Notes: generated by a model not told the origin, from the sequence alone. A stretch of DNA of 64,000 nucleotides from Candidatus Dependentiae bacterium (GCA_018266175.1 JAFEAY010000025.1:221003-285002); one strand, 5' to 3'; positions 28,901 to 37,535 are shown, counted from the first letter of the stretch. Numbers and translations: made by a program.

Positions 28901-29047
28901 GAAAGTGTTTATTCAAGTGATAAGCCAACTTCAATAGCAATTGATCATAATACTATCGTGATAGGAAGAGAAAGTGGCATCGTAGAGGTCCACCAATTAA
29001 TTGAGAAATTGATTTGCTCTCCGGCCATTGCAGGCTCGCTTATCTAA
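25898..29047 (+). CDS. Exported MutS-like ABC-type ATPase coupled to the lasso operon
   Basis: 1049 aa from the ATG at 25898, which overlaps the C gene stop and has ACGGAG in front. Signal peptide or membrane anchor MMKYRFLKIVIIFLGIFFAQKSSILG, then Met. Residues about 130-190 resemble the MutS connector/core (SSELGKVLLYTQLLQPSDD). The MutS ATPase lies about 500-720 with Walker A GPNMGGKST at 539-547, then ITDDAGDGISLFKAS and Walker B LITFDELFNGTNP, and the STHY switch-like segment. The mismatch-recognition domain is absent. The C-terminal 300 aa are a possible ankyrin-like segment, an acidic linker and repeated short strands like a WD/propeller piece. Function unknown; DNA repair is unlikely given the signal peptide. 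Confidence 0.8.
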   Translation: MMKYRFLKIVIIFLGIFFAQKSSILGMDVFYDELKKENLKSLSETPPLIPDAERNGRASFAREELNAKIFLSEQQRRTLAFDIASKYAQKDPHAIPTNIIDIQSWKDLEIVCGSGSHPECSLASRLDCTSSELGKVLLYTQLLQPSDDIVTIEQKQKIIATLLENQEVFEELDSLLAEFFKDQRYENNMISFWSGNDLFESYIQYPEFSTERFQAIAQWLQTNEINTQIQEGGDIISYSIVNRVSGVIRSGAEVALGNLRTHPLVKDFWTVFPSIKETLVNAIQSVRGENWANASRVAITEVITAVFSRGENNRMAPIIAPMAWYAAGKMVDMSIMIIDSLMNNNMSEGIKAVAELNSCMYKRLLLIAAYIKFMQKVGLCLDKVPRIKELLPSLNALTLNSNPCSLFSYFAQEFRGPATFEQFINKLYAIGDDENSWQSNYIGRVIATYRAVELNKENLLPSIMALAQLDMFLSLVRFFKKNQENGNPMCYPSFVQDHNCKHPALVLKDFWSPIIAHNPVPNSLTLGADGKERNALITGPNMGGKSTTMREIIFVVLLGQSVGIVPAKQACFTPFSTIRAYLNITDDAGDGISLFKASAHRASVLINDAQEESKYSLITFDELFNGTNPRGGEALAYATLKKLGSSLDFERTISIASTHYSCLQELAQDQAVKFEFYKMADSHDKKNRFKLLPGCYTTFNGFDIAQESGLPESILANARQYYDQKFVKNSELEMLLKLLAYDISLLKGFIIPNEIQKFVALIFVAPYNERFFTLAKEKNLNLTTLLSEIEDRGHFILRYAAELNIKNKQLLAQLVSFGAQDPDECFPEYFTDNQVQCINLIDDEDLVPSDNNNTGDDEDEVEKLRENFNNFSINSMRSQKSKKSKFFKLAYTIRGNRAYKDYTDDECSFGPEVPSITQVTIASDTIVVRSKDKIERQFKKSNGCFLGTFEKCENTDASKYQKRKKQKKLEVSSDRFLVKIKDDDLYIVAVYNKKLEHLFDLESVYSSDKPTSIAIDHNTIVIGRESGIVEVHQLIEKLICSPAIAGSLI

Positions 29048-29062
29048 CGTTATAATTCAACT

Positions 29063-30118
29063 ATGAAGATAGCTGTACTTGTTTCTGGTGGAGTTGATAG
29101 CTCTGTCGCCCTAACACTTTTAAAAAACCAAGGTCATGAGATCGAGGCGTTTTACCTCAAAATATGGCTTGAAGATGAACTCTCCTATCTAGGCAATTGC
29201 CCATGGAACGAAGATTTGGAGTATGCCCAAGGAGTATGCGATAAACTTGGTGTACCTCTGCATGTTATTCCGTTGCAAAAGGAATATCATGAGCTTGTGG
29301 TTGCATATGCTATAGAGCAAGTTCGACAGGGGAGGACCCCAAGCCCAGATCTCATGTGCAATGAACACATTAAATTTGGCTGCTTTTATAATGCCATTGA
29401 TCCATCATTTGAAAAAGTTGCAACTGGTCATTATGCTCAACTAGAAGAGCGAGATGGTCTGGTTCATCTTATGCAAGCAAAAGACCCAGTAAAAGATCAA
29501 ACTTACTTTCTTTCACGTCTGACTCAATCGCAACTGCAGCGAGCACTATTTCCGATTGGTCATCTGATGAAGTCAGAAGTCCGTGAACTTGCACACACCT
29601 TTGATTTGCCAACCAAGGCGCGCAAGGACAGTCAAGGTATCTGCTTTTTGGGCAAAATTCACTTTGGTGATTTTATTAAGCATCATGTTGGGACCAAACA
29701 GGGTGATTTGATTGAATTTGAGACCGACAAGAAAGTTGGCCAGCACGAGGGATTTTGGTTCTATACGATTGGTCAACGTAAGGGAATTGGTCTTTCTGGT
29801 GGCCCGTGGTTTGTCGTTTCTAAAGATGTAGAAAAAAATATCGTTTATATTTCAAGCAAATATCATGATTCAGATAAATTGCGAAATCAATGCGATGTTG
29901 AGCAGTTCAATTGGACTTGTGGATCAAGGCCTGATGTGGAATCATTAAAAATTAAACTTCGGCATGGACCTCATTTTTATCAATGTTCAGTTACTTTTTC
30001 ATCTGATGGAAAAAAAGCTCATCTTGTGCTGGACGGCTCAGATCAAGGCATTGCTCCAGGTCAGTTTGCAGTTTTTTATGATGGGGATGAATGTTTGGGC
30101 TCAGGGGTTATTTGTTAA
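29063..30118 (+). CDS. mnmA: tRNA-specific 2-thiouridylase
   Basis: 351 aa. Adds sulfur to U34 of tRNA for Lys, Glu and Gln. PP-loop SGGVDSS at 8-14; catalytic cysteines Cys99 (DLMCNEHIKFG) and Cys194 (SQGICFLGKI), the pair that forms the persulfide relay; the C-terminal beta domain includes GQRKGIGLSGGPWFVV. Full length. No clear Shine-Dalgarno in the 15-base gap after the MutS-like gene, so it may be coupled to it. Confidence 0.97.
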   Translation: MKIAVLVSGGVDSSVALTLLKNQGHEIEAFYLKIWLEDELSYLGNCPWNEDLEYAQGVCDKLGVPLHVIPLQKEYHELVVAYAIEQVRQGRTPSPDLMCNEHIKFGCFYNAIDPSFEKVATGHYAQLEERDGLVHLMQAKDPVKDQTYFLSRLTQSQLQRALFPIGHLMKSEVRELAHTFDLPTKARKDSQGICFLGKIHFGDFIKHHVGTKQGDLIEFETDKKVGQHEGFWFYTIGQRKGIGLSGGPWFVVSKDVEKNIVYISSKYHDSDKLRNQCDVEQFNWTCGSRPDVESLKIKLRHGPHFYQCSVTFSSDGKKAHLVLDGSDQGIAPGQFAVFYDGDECLGSGVIC

Positions 30119-30138
30119 TTTCACAGAGTGAGTAGCTC

Positions 30139-31113
30139 ATGCAACCACATATTCGTCGAGGACGTTTTTTTAATCATGCGCACGAACGCCTTGTTCATCG
30201 CTTTGGTAAAGAGATTAAATCACTCCTACATATTGCGGGTAAGCGTTTGATGAAAAAAGCGTATCGCATTATTGACTATCAAACTAAGCCACATGACTGG
30301 ATTGCCGATTTAAAGCCGCTGGCTGCAAGTCAAGAGCCTTTGGTTACCTGGCTAGGGCATGCAACATTTCTTATCCAGCTCAATAAAATCAATATTATAA
30401 CCGATCCGGTTTTTCAAGAAGTTTCACGCTTTTTCCCACGCATTACCAAGTTGCCGATTGCATCGGACGAACTGCCTCAGATTCATGTTATACTCATTTC
30501 ACATAACCATCGAGATCACATGGATGAGCAGAGCTTGCTTGCATTGAAAAAGCATCAGCCCTTGATGTTAGTTCCCATGGGAAACAAGAGTTGGTTTATT
30601 GCGCGTGGCTTTGAGCAAGTCGTTGAAATGGGCTGGTGGCAGGAGTATGAGCTCAAAAGTAGTGCTATAAATTTTTCGTTTCTGCCAGCAAATCATTGGA
30701 CCGGTCGAGGTCTGTTCGATTTCAATAAAACACTCTGGGGCAGCTGGATGATTCAATGTGGTGACTTTACACTCTACTTTGCAGGTGACACTGGGTACGG
30801 CGAACACTTTGCTCGTATTCAAGAAAGATTTTCATCAATTAATGTTGCCCTCATGCCGATTGGTCCGAATGAACCACGTAGTGTTATGGTTCATTCTCAT
30901 GTGAGTACTCAAGAAGCAGTTCAAGCATTTTTAGACTTACATGCGCAGCATTTTCTTCCCATGCACTGGGGGACATTTAAATCCGGCTTTGATGCATTTG
31001 CTGACCCAATTAATCAACTCCATCATTGGTGGAGTAATTTTCAGCTTGCAGCCGATCGATTACATACGTTAAAATTTGGCGAGCAGTGGCTTTTTGATTC
31101 CCTAAAACCTTAA
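30139..31113 (+). CDS. Metallo-beta-lactamase-fold hydrolase (NAPE-PLD/UlaG-like)
   Basis: 324 aa. The zinc site is ISHNHRDHMD (HxHxDH) near residue 122-128, preceded by WLGHATFLIQ and followed by FAGDTGYGEHF (Asp metal bridge) and PMHWGTF (last His). This order matches the NAPE-phospholipase D-like branch of the MBL superfamily. It could act on phospholipids or another phosphodiester; the substrate is not determined. GAGTGAG lies before the ATG. Confidence 0.85.
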   Translation: MQPHIRRGRFFNHAHERLVHRFGKEIKSLLHIAGKRLMKKAYRIIDYQTKPHDWIADLKPLAASQEPLVTWLGHATFLIQLNKINIITDPVFQEVSRFFPRITKLPIASDELPQIHVILISHNHRDHMDEQSLLALKKHQPLMLVPMGNKSWFIARGFEQVVEMGWWQEYELKSSAINFSFLPANHWTGRGLFDFNKTLWGSWMIQCGDFTLYFAGDTGYGEHFARIQERFSSINVALMPIGPNEPRSVMVHSHVSTQEAVQAFLDLHAQHFLPMHWGTFKSGFDAFADPINQLHHWWSNFQLAADRLHTLKFGEQWLFDSLKP

Positions 31114-31124
31114 CTAAAGAGATC

Positions 31125-31583
31125 ATGATTTTATCAATTGTTCTATTTCTTCTCGATTGTATTGCAGCTACGTTATGCAGGCAGTGGATTATCAGTTCAC
31201 TCTTGTTTTATTTTATCGCCCAGCAAGTCCTTGATACTCAATACGATTATTCCATTAAAAAATTCTATGTTCCCCTAGCGCTCCTGCTAATCCAAGACTT
31301 CATGCTCTATGGGCGCTTTGGCCTCGGTTTACTCTGGCTTATGCCTTTGCAACTTGCAATTTGGTGGGCAAGGAGAGTTGTTCTGCATGGTACCTTTTTC
31401 ATTCCCCTAATCCTGGTAGCCGCCTGTATTTTGGTTGATGCGCTTGGTATCAAAGCTCTTATTGGGGTATCACAGCCACTTTTAGTAGTGACAATCGGTA
31501 AAATTTGCTACACTTGGGTATGTGGAATCATAATATTTTTGGGTTTGCGGGGCAATCGCTGTTTGTCGAGTTCATCTCGATAG
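31125..31583 (+). CDS. Small integral membrane protein, unknown
   Basis: 152 aa with about five hydrophobic segments (from MILSIVLFLLDCIAATL to CGIIIFLGLRG). AAGAGATC precedes the ATG. The last 16 codons overlap the 5' end of rnpB. The size and topology recall MreD-like or other cell-envelope membrane proteins, but I see no signature. The promoter of rnpB must lie inside this gene. Confidence 0.6.
   Translation: MILSIVLFLLDCIAATLCRQWIISSLLFYFIAQQVLDTQYDYSIKKFYVPLALLLIQDFMLYGRFGLGLLWLMPLQLAIWWARRVVLHGTFFIPLILVAACILVDALGIKALIGVSQPLLVVTIGKICYTWVCGIIIFLGLRGNRCLSSSSR
31505..31534 (+). promoter_or_regulatory. Possible promoter of rnpB inside the upstream CDS
   Basis: TTGCTA (31505-31510), 18-base spacer, CATAAT (31529-31534). 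Transcription would begin near 31541, at the G run that opens helix P1 of the RNA. Confidence 0.4.
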
Positions 31584-31915
31584 ATGGAGGAAAGTCTGGA
31601 CTCATAACAGAAGAGGCGCCTTACAAGGTGCCGGGTTTACCCGGTATGCAAGTGAGGGAGGCGTAAGTCTACGGAAAGTGCCACAGAAAATAAACCGCCG
31701 GTGGTAAAAAGCCGGTAAGGGTGAAAACGTGTGGTAAGAGCGCACGCATATGCCTAGTGATAGGTATGTGGGAAAACCCTGCCTCGAGCAAGACAAAACA
31801 GCGGGCTATAAGTATTCTGTTCTTGCCTGCGGGTATGTCGCATAGATAGATGATTGCCGTCAGCTCAGCTCGCGCTGTGCTGGCACAGAATCCAGCTTAT
31901 AAGCGGACCCAAAAA
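31536..31915 (+). ncRNA. rnpB: RNase P RNA (bacterial class A)
   Basis: Catalytic RNA that removes the 5' leader of tRNA precursors. The ends pair as helix P1 (31536-31548 with 31903-31915, TTTTTGGGTTTGC with GCGGACCCAAAAA, allowing two G-U pairs). Conserved core pieces are present in order: GGAGGAAAGTCTGGACTC, ACAGAAAATAAACCGCC, GGTAAGGGTGAAAACGTG, GGTAAGAGCGCACGC, AGATAGATGATTGCC and CACAGAATCCAGCTTAT. Length about 380, as expected for this type. The 5' end overlaps the stop of the membrane protein gene by about 48 bases. Confidence 0.95.
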
Positions 31916-31949
31916 TTCCACAAAAATTTAAAGAAATATTGTCTTACTC

Positions 31950-32669
31950 ATGATCAAAAAACTTCTTCAAAAAATTACCTGGTATCTTTGGCTCGTACCA
32001 TTTATTTCCTTTTTAGGTGGATATTGGATTTGTTATCTTTGGGTTCAGAAAACAGAACTTACTGTGCCTAATATCATCGGCAAATCAGCTTATCAAGCAA
32101 TTGTATTGCTGTCTGAAAAACGGCTGAGTATGCGTGTGCGCTCTGTGCGGGAAGATGCAACGCTTCCTGAGGGTGTAATTCTTGATCAGTTACCCAAGTC
32201 CGGTCAGCTTATGAGGGTTAATCAAAATATTTATGTAACGCTCTCACAAAAACCTCTTTCATTCGCGTTACCCGATTTCTGTGGTGCGACTGCTCAGAAT
32301 ATTCAGGCCATCTGTCATAAGCAAGGTCTTGATCTTTCAATGCATTCAATTCCATCCTATCAAATAACTGGAAAGTGCTTGGCGCAATATCCACAAGCTG
32401 GCGAGCTTGTTGATCACAAGAAGATGTTAGTACTCATAGCGGCTCAAAAAGACGATGCCTGTTTGGTTCCTCGACTTAAGGGATTACCTGTTGTTCAGGT
32501 TAAGCGTTCGCTCAAGCAAGAAAATGTTGTACTTGAAATTTTTCATGAGCAAGTCGATGTTGATCATACCTGTAATGATTGTGTTGTTGTCAGTCAGCAA
32601 CCAGCCGCTGGAAGTATTGTTAAAACTTCTGAGCGATTAGTTTTACAACTCAGTGTTAAAGATTCCTAA
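31950..32669 (+). CDS. Membrane-anchored PASTA-domain protein
   Basis: 239 aa. One N-terminal membrane segment (residues about 8-28), then three PASTA repeats: VPNIIGKSAYQAIVLL with LPKSGQLM; LPDFCGATAQNIQAIC with YPQAGELV; and VPRLKGLPVVQVKRSL with QPAAGSIV. PASTA domains bind peptidoglycan muropeptides. The Ser/Thr kinase or PBP that usually carries them is absent here. It begins 34 bases after the rnpB 3' end. Confidence 0.85.
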   Translation: MIKKLLQKITWYLWLVPFISFLGGYWICYLWVQKTELTVPNIIGKSAYQAIVLLSEKRLSMRVRSVREDATLPEGVILDQLPKSGQLMRVNQNIYVTLSQKPLSFALPDFCGATAQNIQAICHKQGLDLSMHSIPSYQITGKCLAQYPQAGELVDHKKMLVLIAAQKDDACLVPRLKGLPVVQVKRSLKQENVVLEIFHEQVDVDHTCNDCVVVSQQPAAGSIVKTSERLVLQLSVKDS

Positions 32670-32843
32670 TAGCTTGAAAGATAGCTATAGGCGTTTCTAT
32701 AGAATCATTCAGCTTTAAAAGTGATTTTTATTGATGAATTAGTGAAAAAAAGTTAGAGTAGTAATTCATTATTTTTTAGCTTCAAATAGTTCAATTTATA
32801 TATACTTAACAAAAGTCATATATAATTAAAAAAAGGCTCCAAA

Positions 32844-33572
32844 ATGTCTCATCATGACCATCATAATCACAGTAATCATAACCATGATTATCACGTTGAT
32901 AATCCAGTAGAAAAAAATGATGTTTTAGAGCATCATCATTCAGTCTGGTCTGAAATTCTTTGCCATCTTCCATATGCAATTTTTTCAGTTGCTTTGTGTA
33001 TGATTTTTTTAAGTTTTATTCCGAACCTTGAAGTTGGGTATAAAAAGACATCGATTGCATATCGATTGTTTCATAATTTTCATTTCTTACATCTTTTGTT
33101 TGCAGGAACTGGAACTGTTTTAACGTTTAGAAAATATTCAAAAAATGTTCCCCTCTGTATTTTAACAAGTCTTTTGGTACCAATAATTTTCTGTACCTTT
33201 TCAGATGCGTTTTTGCCCTATGTAGGAGGAAAATTTGTTGCTTTAGATATGCATTTTCATTGGTGTATTTTAAAGCATATAGGAACTGTTGCTCCATTTT
33301 TACTTGCAGGAGTGCTTAATGGTTGGGTTATGAGTAATCATGCTCCAAGTGTTCAGCTTTTTTACTCAATTGGGTTCCATTTTTCCCATATTCTTATCAG
33401 CTCAATGGCTTCTTTGCTTTATTTAATTAGCTTTGGATTTCACAACTGGTGGGACAGAATGGGATTTGTTTTTATGTTTCTGATTGGAGCAGTGCTCATT
33501 CCATGCACATTGTCGGATATTGTTGTCCCTATGCTCTTTGCAGCGTTACGACCTTTAGGACGTAAAAAATAA
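32844..33572 (+). CDS. Multi-spanning membrane protein with His-rich N-terminus
   Basis: 242 aa. The first 38 residues hold a dense His cluster (HHDHHNHSNHNHDYH and EHHH), a likely cytoplasmic metal-binding tail. About six hydrophobic segments follow, with scattered His in or near the membrane (HNFHFLHLL, DMHFHWCILKH, FHFSH). This could be a metal-handling protein or transporter; I do not recognise a family. The C-terminus is basic (LRPLGRKK). It lies 29 bases before potA. Confidence 0.65.
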   Translation: MSHHDHHNHSNHNHDYHVDNPVEKNDVLEHHHSVWSEILCHLPYAIFSVALCMIFLSFIPNLEVGYKKTSIAYRLFHNFHFLHLLFAGTGTVLTFRKYSKNVPLCILTSLLVPIIFCTFSDAFLPYVGGKFVALDMHFHWCILKHIGTVAPFLLAGVLNGWVMSNHAPSVQLFYSIGFHFSHILISSMASLLYLISFGFHNWWDRMGFVFMFLIGAVLIPCTLSDIVVPMLFAALRPLGRKK

Positions 33573-33601
33573 ATCTTACAGATTCAAATAAGGAACCGGG
33601 C

Positions 33602-34693
33602 GTGAGGAAAATTAGATTTGAAAACGTTTGTAAGTCGTTTGATGGTGAACTTATTCTTGATCGGTTGAATCTTGAAATACCGGCTGGGCAGTTTTTTTCG
33701 CTGCTTGGACCAAGTGGATGCGGTAAAACAACACTCTTGCGCTTGCTTGCAGGACTTGAGCGTGTAGATTCAGGAAAAATTTATTTGGGTAATGAAGACA
33801 TTACCGATGTTCCTATTTATAAGCGTCGTGTTAACACAGTTTTTCAGCATTATGCACTTTTTCCACACTTGTCAGTGTTTGAGAATGTTGCTTATAGTCT
33901 TCGCATCAGAAAAACTTCAGAAAGTGAAGTTGCACAACGTGTTTTAGATGCTCTTAAAACAGTTCGACTATCTGGATTTGATTCAAAGCTTCCACGCAGC
34001 TTATCAGGTGGTCAACAGCAACGCGTAGCGCTTGCTCGAGCTATTATTAATGAACCAGATGTTCTCCTGCTTGATGAGCCCCTTGCAGCCCTTGATTTAA
34101 AGCTTAAAGAAGAGATGTTAATTGAATTGGTTAACTTACAAGACAAACTTCAAACAACATTTGTCTATGTTACTCATGACCAATTCGAAGCACTCACGCT
34201 TTCCGACCAAATGGCGATTATGGACAAACGCGGAAGTGTTGCACAAATTGGTACTCCTAAGCAGATTTATGAATTCCCAGCATCACGCTTTGTTGCTAAT
34301 TTTGTTGGCAATACCAATATTATCGAAGGCGTTTTGCACATTAAAGATGATCTATATGAAATTGAAGTTGAGGGCTTGGGTCATTTTCTTGTTGATATCA
34401 CAACTGAGCGTTATTGGATGATTCCAGGCTGTAGGTTGTATATCAGTATTCGTCCAGAGAAAATTGAAATTAGCAAAAAAGTACGCGAAGGCTTTTCTAA
34501 TCATTTGACCGGTAAAGTTATTAACATGATTTATTACGGCCGAACAACTCAATACCATGTCAAGCTTAAGAGTGGGCAGGTGCTTATGGTATTCGAGCAA
34601 AACGAAGAGCATTTTCCAGAAGAAACCATCGATTATGATGATGAAGTTCATCTTTATTTTCAAAAAGAGAACGTTGTATTGTTGGAGTATTAA
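33602..34693 (+). CDS. potA: Spermidine/putrescine ABC transporter, ATP-binding protein
   Basis: 363 aa. GTG start with AAGGAACCGGGC before it. Walker A GPSGCGKTT, signature LSGGQQQR, Walker B LLLDEPLAALD, and a C-terminal TOBE-type domain (IRPEKIEI). First gene of potABCD; its TAA overlaps the potB ATG by one base. Polyamine import into the cytoplasm. Confidence 0.95.
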   Translation: MRKIRFENVCKSFDGELILDRLNLEIPAGQFFSLLGPSGCGKTTLLRLLAGLERVDSGKIYLGNEDITDVPIYKRRVNTVFQHYALFPHLSVFENVAYSLRIRKTSESEVAQRVLDALKTVRLSGFDSKLPRSLSGGQQQRVALARAIINEPDVLLLDEPLAALDLKLKEEMLIELVNLQDKLQTTFVYVTHDQFEALTLSDQMAIMDKRGSVAQIGTPKQIYEFPASRFVANFVGNTNIIEGVLHIKDDLYEIEVEGLGHFLVDITTERYWMIPGCRLYISIRPEKIEISKKVREGFSNHLTGKVINMIYYGRTTQYHVKLKSGQVLMVFEQNEEHFPEETIDYDDEVHLYFQKENVVLLEY

Positions 34694-35601
34694 TGAAGTT
34701 TTTGAGCAGAATTGTTACTAAAGAGCTCGGGCTTCTCTTTGCATGCCCAGCAATATTGTGGCAGATTTTTTTTCTCTACATGCCTCTGGTTATGCTGCTT
34801 TGTTATAGCATCCTTGATTTTTCAGAGATTGATCAGGCCTATCACTTCACACTTGAGCGCTATGCAATTATTTTTAATTCACTCTATTTTAAAGTGATTG
34901 TTAACTCTTTTTTTACTGCGGTTGTGACGGCATTTATTTGTTTTTTAATTGCGTATCCTGTTGCATATTTTCTTGCGCTTAAAGCAAATAAACGGTATAG
35001 AACGTTCTTGTTGATTTCGGTTATATTGCCATCTTGGACTAGTTTGATTGTGCAAATTTATGCATGGTTCTTCATGCTCGAGCGTAATGGCTTCTTCTGT
35101 CAGTTTCTTTATAAATTAGGTATTTTGCCTCAATCGGTTCATCTGCTGAATAATTATTTTGCAATTTTGGTTGGCATGGTTTCATGTTTTTTACCATTTA
35201 TGATTTTACCAATTTACGCGGTACTTGAGCGTATGGATAAATCTATTATCGAAGCTTCCGCAGATTTGGGGGCAAATCGATTTGAAACATTTAAGCGTAT
35301 TATTTGGCCGCTTTCGCTTCCTGGCGTTTACGCAGGAGTTTTGTTGGTGACCATTCCTGCATTTGGTGAATTTGCAATACCGACATTGCTTGGTGGAGCA
35401 AAAAATGTTTTTTGGGGTAACTTGATTGTTGATAAATTTTTGAGATCGCGTGATTGGGCCTCAGGCGCAGCGCTTGCAAATATCGGTATACTATTCCCCG
35501 CATTGGTAATCTTCTTTTTTTACTGTGCATCGCGCATTCGGGAAATTATAAAAAACAATGATGCTCGACAAAGAGCTAGCATCTCCAAGGAGCCCTGGTA
35601 A
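34693..35601 (+). CDS. potB: Spermidine/putrescine ABC transporter, permease
   Basis: 302 aa with six membrane segments. The EAA loop that docks on PotA is EASADLGANRFETFKRIIWPLSLPG (residues about 190-214). Translationally coupled to potA. The C-terminal tail is basic. Confidence 0.94.
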   Translation: MKFLSRIVTKELGLLFACPAILWQIFFLYMPLVMLLCYSILDFSEIDQAYHFTLERYAIIFNSLYFKVIVNSFFTAVVTAFICFLIAYPVAYFLALKANKRYRTFLLISVILPSWTSLIVQIYAWFFMLERNGFFCQFLYKLGILPQSVHLLNNYFAILVGMVSCFLPFMILPIYAVLERMDKSIIEASADLGANRFETFKRIIWPLSLPGVYAGVLLVTIPAFGEFAIPTLLGGAKNVFWGNLIVDKFLRSRDWASGAALANIGILFPALVIFFFYCASRIREIIKNNDARQRASISKEPW

Positions 35602-35614
35602 ACAGGTAACGGTT

Positions 35615-36409
35615 ATGGTAGAAAACAAAAAATTCTTTTTAAAATTCTTTTATCCGATTATTGTTGCATTAACCTATTTGTTTTTGTATTTACCAATTAT
35701 TGTATTGGTACTTTTTTCTTTTAATGATGCAGCTGTTTCAGTCCGTTGGGAAGGCTTCTCTCTTCGTTGGTACAAGGCGCTTTTTCAATCGCCAGAGATT
35801 TTAAATGCATTTAAAGTTTCACTCATTGTTGCAACATCCGCAACGATGTTGAGTTTGCTTATTGGTACATTTTTTGTTTTCTCAAGCAAGTGGTGGAAGT
35901 CATCATGGGCGTTTAATCTTTTTTATTCAAACATTTTATTGCCCGATATGATTCTTGCAATTTGCGTTTTAAGCACGTTTACTTTTTTTCAAATACCGGT
36001 TGGTTATGGAAGCTTAATTACGGGCCATACGCTCATTGGGTTAGGGTTTGTGATCCCTATTGTGCGAGCTCGTTTTATTGAGCTTGATCCATTTCTAACA
36101 GAAGCATCACTTGATTTAGGTGCAACTTATATTCAGACATTTTTTAAAATTATTCTACCGCTTCTAATGCCATCATTGCTGGCGGGCGGACTTTTAGTAT
36201 TTACCCTTTCACTTGATGACTTTTTAATTTCATTTTTTTGTTCTGGTCCCACTGTTGAGCCTCTTTCAGTTTATGTATACTCAATGGTTCGAACTGGCAT
36301 AGAGCCCACAATTAATGCAATTTCAGCATGCTTTCTGGCTATCAGCAGTATCCTTGTTCTGTTATTATGCTACTTCAAAGTTGTTGATCAGGTAATTCCT
36401 TATGAATGA
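35615..36409 (+). CDS. potC: Spermidine/putrescine ABC transporter, permease
   Basis: 264 aa. The EAA loop reads EASLDLGATYIQTFFKIILP. An earlier in-frame ATG at 35558 would overlap potB by 44 bases and has no ribosome site, so the ATG at 35615 is preferred; the choice is not certain, since AAGGAG lies rather far upstream of it. Six membrane segments. The stop overlaps potD1 by 8 bases. Confidence 0.92.
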   Translation: MVENKKFFLKFFYPIIVALTYLFLYLPIIVLVLFSFNDAAVSVRWEGFSLRWYKALFQSPEILNAFKVSLIVATSATMLSLLIGTFFVFSSKWWKSSWAFNLFYSNILLPDMILAICVLSTFTFFQIPVGYGSLITGHTLIGLGFVIPIVRARFIELDPFLTEASLDLGATYIQTFFKIILPLLMPSLLAGGLLVFTLSLDDFLISFFCSGPTVEPLSVYVYSMVRTGIEPTINAISACFLAISSILVLLLCYFKVVDQVIPYE

Positions 36410-37535
36410 TCTTTCACGTAAGACTTTGCACATGCTCAATTCATTGCTGATTAAAGCTGGAATTGTTGTTATGTATACGTTGGTTATAGCAATATTTTTA
36501 TATTTACCACGTTTTACTGATCTGATATGGAAGCAGAGCAAGACTCTCAATGTCTATTCTTTTACTGAAATGATTTCAGCCGAAGCTCTTCAAGAATTTG
36601 AAGAACAGACCGGCATATCAGTTTCTATTACCTATTTTGAAACAAATGAAGATCTCTATACTAAGTTTAAAGTAACCGGTGGTGAAGGGTATGACCTAAT
36701 TACCCCTTCCGACTACATGGTTGAGCTCCTTGTTCAAGAAAATTTGTTACACACACTTGATCATACAAAGATTTCAAATATACAAGAACTTGATTCGCGC
36801 CTTCTCAATCGATTTTATGATCCTAAAAATAGATATTCCCTTCCGGTTGCATGGAACGTTTATGGAGTTGCATTTGACCGAGATGTGATTGATGTAAAAA
36901 ATGACGAGTTGAGTCTTGATGTTATTTTCAAGGGACCATCGGTATGGAAGAATTCTGGCAAGATTGGTTTTGATTCAAAAATTTGTATGCTCGATGATCC
37001 ATTTGAAGCGGTTATGCTGGCAGCAATTTATCTTTTTGGGCGAGTTGATAATCTATCAACAGAAGATTATAAGCGGATTAAACAGCTGCTGGTTGAGCAA
37101 AAAAAGTGGGTTGAATGTTATACTAATTCTAGCCTATTTTATTACTTACAGGGGAACATTGTTCCTGTTGCATTGACCTCGGGTCTTTTTATGAGAAAAA
37201 TGGCAGAGGAGACCGATCGGTTTTCATTTATGATTCCTAAAGAAGGTAGTTTGCTTGGAGTTGAAACACTTGCAATTCCTGCTCGAAGTAAAAAAGTTGT
37301 ACTTGCACATAAACTTATGAATTTTTTGCTTTCGCGTAAAATTTCACATTTTCATACGGTTGAGTATGGTTCGAATCCTGGAAATAGAATGGTGTATCCG
37401 ATGCTTGATAAATCTATTATCGGTAACCCGCACTACTTTCCACCAGATGAATGGTTTGATAAATTGCATCAAATTCATAATAATTTTCCAATGCATATCA
37501 TTGAGAAGATTTGGCTTGCAGTAAAATTTGGCTGA
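36402..37535 (+). CDS. potD: Polyamine-binding protein, first copy
   Basis: 377 aa periplasmic binding protein of the PotD/PotF type: LNVYSFTEMISAEALQEFEEQTG, then TNEDLYTKFKVTGGEGYDLITPSDYM. The N-terminus has an uncleaved-looking membrane segment (about residues 15-33, VVMYTLVIAIFLYLPRF) with no lipobox, so it is probably anchored. The following gene is a close paralogue. Confidence 0.92.
   Translation: MNDLSRKTLHMLNSLLIKAGIVVMYTLVIAIFLYLPRFTDLIWKQSKTLNVYSFTEMISAEALQEFEEQTGISVSITYFETNEDLYTKFKVTGGEGYDLITPSDYMVELLVQENLLHTLDHTKISNIQELDSRLLNRFYDPKNRYSLPVAWNVYGVAFDRDVIDVKNDELSLDVIFKGPSVWKNSGKIGFDSKICMLDDPFEAVMLAAIYLFGRVDNLSTEDYKRIKQLLVEQKKWVECYTNSSLFYYLQGNIVPVALTSGLFMRKMAEETDRFSFMIPKEGSLLGVETLAIPARSKKVVLAHKLMNFLLSRKISHFHTVEYGSNPGNRMVYPMLDKSIIGNPHYFPPDEWFDKLHQIHNNFPMHIIEKIWLAVKFG

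Noticed and set aside
31602-31796. Open frame on the minus strand within rnpB
   Set aside because: It lies entirely inside the RNase P RNA and has no ribosome site or family match.
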